From the IMG/VR virus record IMGVR_UViG_3300005859_000008, positions 1 to 26,564 of that record: a DNA stretch of 26,564 nucleotides; one strand, written 5' to 3'. Under the pieces are notes generated by a model. That model did not search any database. It saw only the letters and a list, made by a program, of their open reading frames with translations, and had not been told where the DNA came from. Position numbers and translations under genes: made by a program. Each line of letters starts with the position of its first letter. Positions within the stretch are counted from its first letter, which is position 1. This stretch comes from a virus. This document shows positions 21,890-26,564 of this stretch, piece after piece.

Positions 21890-22411
21890 ATTATTATTAT
21901 ATTCGTTTTGTTAATATTAATTTTTTAATGTCAAAGTAAAAATTTGTAAATGTCAAAAAATACAAAATTGTCTTTTCTTTTAATTCTACATATGATATTT
22001 TTTCTTAGATTAGAGGTAAAAAATTGTAATGGTAAGTATATAAATCACCTTTTAAACTTTTACCAAAATATTTTTAAACCCTTATCTCTCGTTATTTTTG
22101 TTTTTGTAAACGTTAATTTACGTAAAATAACGGCGTAAAAAGGTTTTTAAAGAAAAAAATTTTAGTTCGAAAGGTATAACCCAAATTTGTTATCTCTTTA
22201 AACTGAAATTTTTCCAAAATATCTTATCATTTGAAAAATTAACCCAAAATTGAAAAAAATTGAAATTGTTTTTATTATCAATTAAAAATTGTAAGAAATT
22301 AAAACAAGTAAATTTTGTTGATTACCCATATAATAAACATTATGAATATGTCTTTTAGGTCAATATTTAACTTAAAAATTATAATGTTAAAAAAATGAAA
22401 AAAATTTAAAT
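21890..22411. other. 520-bp intergenic region, mostly non-coding
   Basis: It is extremely A/T rich and holds a possible small + strand gene (21950-22138). Beyond that it contains a GTAAACGTTAATTTAC inverted repeat (about 22107-22122), an AACGGCG spot, and several ATAACCC/TTAACCC/ATTACCC motifs (about 22177, 22240, 22322). I see no tRNA or clear RNA gene. It is the longest gap outside the terminal region and could hold regulatory DNA or a small RNA. Confidence 0.4.
21950..22138 (+). CDS. Doubtful small hydrophobic protein (62 aa)
   Basis: It is kept only because TTTTTTAATGTC at 21921-21932 looks like a TATA-GTC promoter and the ATG follows 20 bases after the GTC, as at several accepted genes. 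The peptide has two hydrophobic stretches (LSFLLILHMIFFLRL and PLSLVIFVFVNVNL) and might be a membrane protein. However, the composition is close to what translated A/T-rich DNA gives by chance, and the same bases are needed as the promoter of the divergent 1058-aa gene. Confidence 0.3.
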   Translation: MSKNTKLSFLLILHMIFFLRLEVKNCNGKYINHLLNFYQNIFKPLSLVIFVFVNVNLRKITA

Positions 22412-22621
22412 TTAGGATTTTTCTTCTTCCTCTACTTTCACTTGCATTTTTCTCATTTCTTTAACAATTTTTACAACTTCTAAAGCTTTTTGGAAAACTT
22501 CAGATTTTCTAACATTTTCATCATCACATGTCGCTAAAGCCATAGTCAAATCGTCAAGAGCTAGATATAGTTTAGCTATTGTCTCTGTATTCGAATTTGA
22601 CTTTCTTTTGTTTTCTGACAT
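22412..22621 (-). CDS. Small helical protein (69 aa)
   Basis: Not recognised by name. After a polar start (MSENKRKSNSNTET) it is one or two amphipathic helices (IAKLYLALDDLTMALATCDDENVRK; EVFQKALEVVKIVKEMRKMQVKVEEEEKS), probably a coiled-coil dimer. The start lies inside the 3' end of the resolvase gene: 50 bases overlap in another frame. A GTC-containing promoter (22644-22662) lies within the resolvase coding region, 23 bases before the ATG, so it can be transcribed independently. It could be a partner or regulator of the resolvase, but that is inferred from overlap only. Confidence 0.7.
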   Translation of the reverse strand: MSENKRKSNSNTETIAKLYLALDDLTMALATCDDENVRKSEVFQKALEVVKIVKEMRKMQVKVEEEEKS

Positions 22622-22937
22622 CTTGAGTCAGATTATAAATTATGACACTTTTATGTTTTTTATAATGTACAATTACTAACGGTCTACATGAACAAAAACT
22701 AAACATCTCACAAAATTCAAACAGTTTTTCTATTTGAAAAATATCTACAATAACGAAATCTTTAGATGTGGATTTTACTTCGATTGGAAAAATTGTATTA
22801 TCTTTCGTAGCTATGATATCTGGAATAGCCTGTTTTCCAGTTCCAGATACTGGTATTCTGATAGCGTTATAACCATTTTTATCTAAAAACTCTAATGTTT
22901 TATATTCATAATATTTTCCAGATTGTCTAATATTCAT
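22572..22937 (-). CDS. hjr: Archaeal-type Holliday junction resolvase (121 aa)
   Basis: The archaeal Hjc/Hjr nuclease pattern is complete: G-K-Y-Y-E near the start (Glu11), R-x-P-x-S-G-x-G (27-34), PDIIA (Asp40) and IEVKS (Glu53, Lys55). These are the metal-binding and catalytic residues of the family. The protein cuts four-way DNA junctions as a dimer. In rudiviruses it is thought to resolve replication intermediates or concatemers at the inverted terminal repeats. Starting at the ATG at 22937, not the TTG one codon earlier, gives 121 aa, the length of the SIRV enzyme as I recall. It lies divergent to the gene at 23010, and both promoters have GTC. Confidence 0.93.
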   Translation of the reverse strand: MNIRQSGKYYEYKTLEFLDKNGYNAIRIPVSGTGKQAIPDIIATKDNTIFPIEVKSTSKDFVIVDIFQIEKLFEFCEMFSFCSCRPLVIVHYKKHKSVIIYNLTQDVRKQKKVKFEYRDNS

Positions 22938-22958
22938 CAAAACAAATTTAGAAATTAT

Positions 22959-22974
22959 GACATATTTATGTTTA
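22959..22974 (-). promoter_or_regulatory. TATA-GTC promoter of the resolvase
   Basis: The minus strand reads TAAACATAAATATGTC. The ATG at 22937 is about 22 bases downstream. It partly overlaps the divergent promoter at 22971. Confidence 0.6.
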
Positions 22975-22982
22975 AATTTGTC
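22971..22982 (+). promoter_or_regulatory. TATA-GTC promoter of the gene at 23010
   Basis: TTTAAATTTGTC, the same word as at 2527-2538. It is back to back with the resolvase promoter. Confidence 0.65.
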
Positions 22983-23009
22983 ATAAAGAAATTTTTATAA
23001 TGATTGGAC

Positions 23010-23291
23010 ATGAATAAGGATTTGGAAAAAATTATAGAAACTTTTAAAGAAACATTTAGTTTAAGTGAGAAAGAAGTAGAAGAAATAAGAAAACAAGTCA
23101 GTTATCTTGACTATTCATTTTTTGATATATTGTCAAATTATAAAGAAGAAAGAATGAGATTATCATCTATAATTATTTATTTTGGATATGTTTTAGGTTC
23201 CCTTTTAGATGATGAGAAATCACTTGAAATATTTCTAGCAATTTTAGAGGCTGTATATACAGTTAAAAAAATTAGAGAAGAAATGAAATAA
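23010..23291 (+). CDS. Small helical protein (93 aa)
   Basis: Not recognised. The whole protein appears alpha-helical: a charged first half (DLEKIIETFKETFSLSEKEVEEIRKQVSYLD), a hydrophobic centre (SSIIIYFGYVLGSLLDD) and an ending KKIREEMK. The centre might lie at a membrane but is short and mixed. The ATG at 23010 is preferred to a TTG two codons upstream, since it lies 28 bases after the GTC of the promoter. It converges with the 92-aa minus-strand gene, and only four bases separate their stop codons. Confidence 0.75.
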   Translation: MNKDLEKIIETFKETFSLSEKEVEEIRKQVSYLDYSFFDILSNYKEERMRLSSIIIYFGYVLGSLLDDEKSLEIFLAILEAVYTVKKIREEMK

Positions 23292-23295
23292 TTTT

Positions 23296-23574
23296 TTATT
23301 TCTGTACACATAACTTATATTTTCCGTCTTTATAAACAAAAATATAAATTGCATTTTCTATGTAACGTTTAAAGTCTTCTTCATTTAAAGTTAATCTTTT
23401 TATATGTTCATCTTCTATTTCTTCCCATGTTTTATCATCTAAATTTATAGCAAACTCATCTACAATATCATCATCTGTTAGTACGCTTATGACATCTAGA
23501 TATAAATCATAATTTCCTTCCTTAAAACATTCTAAATTCTCAACTTCTTTATCTATAATTACTACAGATGTCAT
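23296..23574 (-). CDS. Small acidic protein (92 aa)
   Basis: Not recognised. The sequence is acidic with two strand-like ends (SVVIIDKEVENLECF; AIYIFVYKDGKYKLCVQK) and a central helix-rich, Asp/Glu-rich part (VLTDDDIVDEFAINLDDKTWEEIEDEHIKRL). The start at 23574 overlaps the GNAT stop as ATGA, the typical sign of coupled translation; an ATG three codons upstream (23583) is an alternative. It is the second gene of the operon with the GNAT protein and may modify or regulate its action. Confidence 0.75.
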   Translation of the reverse strand: MTSVVIIDKEVENLECFKEGNYDLYLDVISVLTDDDIVDEFAINLDDKTWEEIEDEHIKRLTLNEEDFKRYIENAIYIFVYKDGKYKLCVQK

Positions 23575-24032
23575 TTTAACCATTTCACGAAAATTGGATG
23601 TCCAGTCCTGTTTGTCTTTCCTACTTCTTGAAATCCAGCTTTCTTGTACAAAGCGTTAGAATGACCTGGAAATCCCAAAGTCCATAGGACTTCAAATCCG
23701 TCATTCTTAAGTTTTTGTGATAAGTCAATTAGAAAATTTACAGCATAATCTCCTGGAGCTGTTTTCGTAACTCTTCTAATAAAATATGATCTGTCAGATG
23801 GAATATTATGATGTTGAGCTATATAACGGAAAGGAGTGTTGTCATGAAGCCAAGCTACAGCTACAATAAAATCTTGTTCTCCGTCGTTAGCTATATACAT
23901 GAAATATCTAGAATTTTTTCCAGCTCCCCCTCCCATTGGCATTTTTTGAGAATGATAATAGTTTATTAACATTCTAACAAATTTTATAGTTTTTTTATCT
24001 TCTGCCTCTTCAATTCTAAACTTAAGTTCCAT
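23571..24032 (-). CDS. GNAT-family N-acetyltransferase-like protein (153 aa)
   Basis: The C-terminal GNAT signature is seen: NALYKKAGFQEVGKTNR at residues 126-142, matching the N-A---Y-K-GF---G motif. Earlier, VAVAWLHDNTPFRYIAQ and SYFIRRVTKTAPGDYAVNFLIDLSQKL (82-108) resemble the strand-helix that holds acetyl-CoA, with TAPGDYA as a poor form of the pyrophosphate loop. GGGAGKN at 34-40 is Gly-rich but not a full P-loop. It probably transfers an acyl group to a protein or small molecule in the cytoplasm. GNAT genes occur in other rudiviruses and lipothrixviruses, as I recall. It heads an operon with the 92-aa gene, with its own promoter. Confidence 0.75.
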   Translation of the reverse strand: MELKFRIEEAEDKKTIKFVRMLINYYHSQKMPMGGGAGKNSRYFMYIANDGEQDFIVAVAWLHDNTPFRYIAQHHNIPSDRSYFIRRVTKTAPGDYAVNFLIDLSQKLKNDGFEVLWTLGFPGHSNALYKKAGFQEVGKTNRTGHPIFVKWLK

Positions 24033-24052
24033 ATATTTTCAAAACAAATTAT

Positions 24053-24068
24053 GACAAATATATACTTA
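24053..24068 (-). promoter_or_regulatory. TATA-GTC promoter of the GNAT operon
   Basis: The minus strand reads TAAGTATATATTTGTC. The ATG at 24032 is about 21 bases downstream. Confidence 0.6.
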
Positions 24069-24142
24069 TTGTTGTGAATATAATTAGGACAAATTATGTT
24101 TTCTCTTTAAAATTTATGTAAGTTTTCAATAATATTTCAATT

Positions 24143-25555
24143 ATGGGAAAGAGAAGAGGTAATAGAAATATAGCATCTATGAAATATCATCTATACAATA
24201 AAGTGTTAAATAGAAAAAATTTCCCAGCTTTTTCTGTAATGTTTAACGCTGGAGTTGAATCTGTTCTTCCAACTCCGTTAGAGAATATTCAAGTTCCTCC
24301 TGGAATAAATACTAATTATGGAATTGCTTACGCTACAATTATTTCATCTTTACTTTCTGCATTAAACAATCTAGCAATTTCTACGTTTAACAAAAATACA
24401 AATGTGCAAAGTTTTCTAAAATTAGGACAAAGTTCAATATTCTATTCAAATTTTGGACAGATGTCTGGAATTGATTTCGTTAATAAATTCACACAGCTTT
24501 ATGATGATTATGTAGACCTTTGTCATGTCTTATATCAGCCAGCTGTATTTGATGAGACATATTTTGACCTCTCTGTCTTCCAGCCAGCTTTTGCTATTGA
24601 AAATAGAAATGAGGCATGTAAAAAGATAGAAAAATATTTTGATAGTTTAACACATTCAAATGTTTCTATAGATTTAACGACACTTGGTTTTGGATATACT
24701 AATATTCCAAATGTAGACAATTACTCATTTTCAAATATTCAAAATACTGGAATTTCAGATTTGTTAAATGCACTTAATTTAAATTTTAATCAACTTCCAG
24801 ATTTAGCTAAATTTATAGTCTCATTTATTCCAAATCTAAACGACATAATAAATAGTGGATTTGCTTTAGACGTCGGATGGTTAGACAGATGTGTTTTAGC
24901 TCCAGAAATCAAAGAAACTTCAAGTTACAAAGTACAACTTAGAAACGGCATGATTTTGCAAAACTTTGCTAATGTTTTCGGTATGGTTTTAGATTATGTT
25001 CCTCTTGACTTAGCAATTTTAATTCCAGAATTTAATCCAAATGATGTAACTCTTGACAATTTAATTTCTATATTAACAGCTGATAAAACTGTTATTTCTA
25101 TTTTCGGAAACCTATTCAAACTACATTTATATGACCCATCTCCTGGCGGAGTAAACATAACTTACAGTTCAGAAATTGAAAATTATGCTGTTTCATACCA
25201 ACAATATCTTCAAATACAAAAAGTTGTAAATAGAAAATATTCAAACGTTTGGTATGCTAAAATGATAGCCTCAGCAATTTTAGAAATTGCCAGATATCCG
25301 TATCAACAAAACTACAGTTATTCGACTGGAAAAAGGACACTTCCATATTCTGAGTTTTTGAATTATTGGAAAACAAAATGGAAATTCTACGGAGTTACAG
25401 ATGAAGATTTACAATTTGCTCAACAATATGGTGAGAAAATACAAGGACAAGCCAAAATAGAAAATTCCTTAAAATTAGCTCAAAAAAGTGCAAAAGCTAA
25501 AGAATATAAGCCAATCTTTTACTACAAAAACTTTAAAAATATAGCTCAGAGATAG
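24143..25555 (+). CDS. Putative minor virion protein, similar in size to rudivirus 488-aa protein (470 aa)
   Basis: The start is very basic (MGKRRGNRNIASMKYHLYNKVLNRKNF), as expected for a DNA- or coat-contacting end. It is followed by a largely helical, hydrophobic and Asn-rich protein with no enzymatic motif. The end is again basic (KLAQKSAKAKEYKPIFYYKNFKNIAQR). Size and position relative to the resolvase and the 1058-aa gene fit SIRV ORF488, the third minor virion protein. Assignment to that family rests on size, composition and position only. The ATG has TTTAAAATTTAT upstream (about 24109), but GTA instead of GTC. It is followed after 13 bases by a 37-aa gene. Confidence 0.8.
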   Translation: MGKRRGNRNIASMKYHLYNKVLNRKNFPAFSVMFNAGVESVLPTPLENIQVPPGINTNYGIAYATIISSLLSALNNLAISTFNKNTNVQSFLKLGQSSIFYSNFGQMSGIDFVNKFTQLYDDYVDLCHVLYQPAVFDETYFDLSVFQPAFAIENRNEACKKIEKYFDSLTHSNVSIDLTTLGFGYTNIPNVDNYSFSNIQNTGISDLLNALNLNFNQLPDLAKFIVSFIPNLNDIINSGFALDVGWLDRCVLAPEIKETSSYKVQLRNGMILQNFANVFGMVLDYVPLDLAILIPEFNPNDVTLDNLISILTADKTVISIFGNLFKLHLYDPSPGGVNITYSSEIENYAVSYQQYLQIQKVVNRKYSNVWYAKMIASAILEIARYPYQQNYSYSTGKRTLPYSEFLNYWKTKWKFYGVTDEDLQFAQQYGEKIQGQAKIENSLKLAQKSAKAKEYKPIFYYKNFKNIAQR

Positions 25556-25568
25556 AAAAAGTGAGATT

Positions 25569-25682
25569 ATGATAGTTAAAAAGAAAAAAGGTTGGAATTT
25601 TGACCCAAATACTTATAACAGAAAATTTTATATCCCTTACAAAATTAACAAGAAGAAGATTTTAGAAATATTAACTAGTTAG
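25569..25682 (+). CDS. Very small basic protein (37 aa)
   Basis: It opens with a run of Lys (MIVKKKKGW), then NFDPNTYNRKFYIPYKINKKKILEILTS. The net charge is strongly positive. A good GTGA ribosome-binding site lies five bases before the ATG, 13 bases after the stop of the 470-aa gene. It is therefore probably translated from the same message. The high positive charge suggests contact with DNA or with an acidic partner, perhaps as a virion accessory, but nothing more can be said. Confidence 0.55.
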   Translation: MIVKKKKGWNFDPNTYNRKFYIPYKINKKKILEILTS

Positions 25683-25691
25683 TTAAAAAAG

Positions 25692-25805
25692 ATGATAGTC
25701 ATGAGAATTATAAAAGATGGAGAATAATACTATTTAGAAATAGAAAATAAAGATGATTTTGAAAAGTTAAAAAAAGATTTACTTAAGAAAATTGAGGAAA
25801 AATAA
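25692..25805 (+). pseudogene. Small gene interrupted by an in-frame stop
   Basis: An ATG (25692, or 25701 in the same frame) opens MRIIKDGE and meets TAA at 25725-25727. In the same frame the sequence continues coherently as YYLEIENKDDFEKLKKDL and LKKIEEK to the next TAA at 25803-25805. Joined through the stop, it would be a natural 34-37-aa peptide: strand, turn, strand, then a charged helix. One base change (TAA from AAA, GAA or CAA) would explain it. Either this is a recently inactivated gene, a sequencing error, or two short ORFs. Confidence 0.45.
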
Positions 25806-25884
25806 AAAAGAAAAATAAGTTAAGATTTTTCAATTTTTATCATAAATAATTCACAAAGCAATATTCATTATATCATCAATATGA

Positions 25885-25898
25885 CATATTAGATTTGT
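25885..25898 (+). promoter_or_regulatory. TATA-GTC promoter of the pair at 25933
   Basis: ATATTAGATTTGTC, with the ATG 37 bases after the G. A longer leader than usual, T/A-rich. Confidence 0.4.
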
Positions 25899-25932
25899 CT
25901 CTTTTTATTACAGATTTTGCAAAAAAATAATT

Positions 25933-26301
25933 ATGTCTATGAAAGATGAATTTTCAAATATTTTCGGAGCCGTAAGAATTGCAATAGACAAAATTAGAGA
26001 ACTAGAAAATAGAGGTCAAATTTACGGTCTATCTCGTTATCTATCACATTCAATTATTGTCCTAAAAAATGCAGAAATTCCTATGATAGTCGATATGTAT
26101 ATCCCAGGATTTACTTTCTATTTCCAGTTTCTTATAGCAAAAGATAAAAAAACTAACACAATCTTTATAGCAGATTTTCGTGTAGTTTATCCACAACCTT
26201 ACGCTAAACAAGTAGAATCAACAAATCAAAAATTCAAGGAAGATGAAAATCTTGATTTAGATAGTTTGAGAGATGAGATGGAGGGATTAGGGGATGAATG
26301 A
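25933..26301 (+). CDS. Protein of unknown function (122 aa)
   Basis: Not recognised. The N terminus is helical (DEFSNIFGAVRIAIDKIRELENRG), followed by a beta-rich core (HSIIVLKNAEIPMIVDMYIPGFTFYFQFLIAKDKKTNTIFIADFRVVYP). The last 35 residues are acidic and helical (FKEDENLDLDSLRDEMEGLGDE). No Cys is present. Its last eight bases overlap the start of the 73-aa membrane protein in another frame, so the two probably form a coupled pair and may act together. The acidic tail may contact the Lys-rich coiled coil of the neighbour; this is inference. Confidence 0.75.
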   Translation: MSMKDEFSNIFGAVRIAIDKIRELENRGQIYGLSRYLSHSIIVLKNAEIPMIVDMYIPGFTFYFQFLIAKDKKTNTIFIADFRVVYPQPYAKQVESTNQKFKEDENLDLDSLRDEMEGLGDE

Positions 26302-26515
26302 GATAACTCTTATTCTCACAGTAATTTCTACATTTGTAACTACATTATTCGCAATTGTTCAACTTTATATAAAGATAAAACAAGCTTTAAAAGATGCTGT
26401 AAAAGAAATAGTAAATTCTGAATTACAAAACTTAAAAATCCAGATTGAGGAGTTAAAGATAAATCAGAATGAGTTAAAGAAACAAATAGAAGAAATTAAA
26501 AAGAAATTGGACTAA
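26294..26515 (+). CDS. Single-pass membrane protein with cytoplasmic coiled coil (73 aa)
   Basis: Residues about 4-26 (ITLILTVISTFVTTLFAIVQLYI) form one membrane helix. Residues 30-73 are a charged heptad-like coiled coil (LKDAVKEIVNSELQNLKIQIEEL...KKQIEEIKKKLD). A membrane anchor with an oligomerising helical tail is the general layout of the rudivirus pyramid-forming protein P98 (STIV C92) and also of phage spanin or holin-like proteins. I cannot show sequence homology to P98, and it is shorter. Overlap with the previous gene (ATG at 26294, previous stop ends at 26301) implies coupled expression. It has a T-rich 3' flank. Confidence 0.75.
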   Translation: MNEITLILTVISTFVTTLFAIVQLYIKIKQALKDAVKEIVNSELQNLKIQIEELKINQNELKKQIEEIKKKLD

Positions 26516-26527
26516 AATCTCAAAATA

Positions 26528-26540
26528 TTTTTTATTTGTC
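26528..26540 (+). promoter_or_regulatory. TATA-GTC promoter for a gene beyond the window
   Basis: TTTTTTATTTGTC lies in the last 40 bases. With the usual 20-28-base spacing, the start codon would fall at about 26560-26568, at or just past the end of the window. The T-rich stretch around it may also terminate the upstream pair. Confidence 0.45.
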
Positions 26541-26564
26541 CTATTTTATTTTTTTATTTAAGTG

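Noticed and set aside
23571-24032. The GGGAGKN segment of the GNAT protein as a P-loop NTPase
   Set aside because: It lacks the GK[ST] ending after a strand and any Walker B, and the C-terminal motif is that of GNAT enzymes.
24143-25555. The 470-aa protein as the major coat protein
   Set aside because: The basic N terminus is suggestive, but the rudivirus coat protein is about 134 aa. Size and context fit the 488-aa minor virion protein better. The coat protein gene probably lies outside the window.
1-26564. tRNA or rRNA genes
   Set aside because: I looked for G/C-richer cloverleaf-like stretches and GTTC-A-TC (T-loop) patterns. The only GTTCATC hit (14200) is part of the simple hairpin in the methyltransferase gene.

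Overview
This window reads as one end (about 26.5 kb) of the linear dsDNA genome of a rudivirus-like archaeal virus (order Ligamenvirales) infecting a Sulfolobales host. Five observations support this. (1) Bases 23-145 are tandem copies of an 8-bp AATTTAGG-type unit (reverse complement of the strand shown), which matches the terminal motif I remember from SIRV genomes. (2) Most genes are preceded by an A/T-rich TATA element followed directly by GTC, the promoter signature described for SIRV1/SIRV2. (3) A 121-aa archaeal Holliday junction resolvase, a phage-type Dam methylase, glycosyltransferases and a GNAT protein are present. (4) Three large proteins of 1058, 560 and 470 aa match the sizes of the rudivirus minor virion proteins (about 1070, 564 and 488 aa). 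(5) The sequence is extremely A/T rich, with many very small genes. The major coat protein and the HUH Rep protein are not in the window, so the genome probably continues past the right edge.

Layout. Bases 1-1576 are a gene-free terminal region with repeats and two promoter cassettes that have no ORF behind them. Bases 1577-5579 hold an accessory island of small + strand genes. Several are preceded by a 90-bp upstream cassette that recurs without gaps. Three encode C3H zinc-binding paralogs, one an HTH protein, and one a small acidic protein that is a candidate host-takeover or anti-CRISPR factor. Bases 5602-7773 hold a beta-rich protein, a tiny gene and a tandem pair of acidic paralogs.

Bases 7791-9919 form a translationally coupled minus-strand operon: an APC-type amino-acid permease followed by a TGT/DpdA-like base-exchange enzyme. 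This is the most unusual metabolic feature here. Bases 10040-12823 hold the Dam-like methylase, two unknown genes and a two-gene glycosyltransferase operon (GT-A and GT-B).

Bases 13027-21889 are the virion and nucleic-acid module: a 265-aa putative structural protein, an FkbM-like methyltransferase, a 552-aa protein with a C-terminal 20-residue beta-helix repeat, a 560-aa fibre-like protein, an ATP-dependent nucleic acid ligase and the 1058-aa helical-repeat protein. A 106-bp element lies upstream of both the 265-aa and the 560-aa gene. It is the same in both places, lies in the same orientation relative to each gene, and contains no gene of its own.

Bases 22412-26515 hold the resolvase, small helical genes, the GNAT protein, the 470-aa protein, a 37-aa basic peptide, a small gene broken by a stop codon, and a 122-aa/73-aa pair of which the second has one membrane helix and a coiled coil. 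A TATA-GTC promoter at the right edge points to another gene just outside the window.

All family assignments come from motifs read by eye. No database search was possible.
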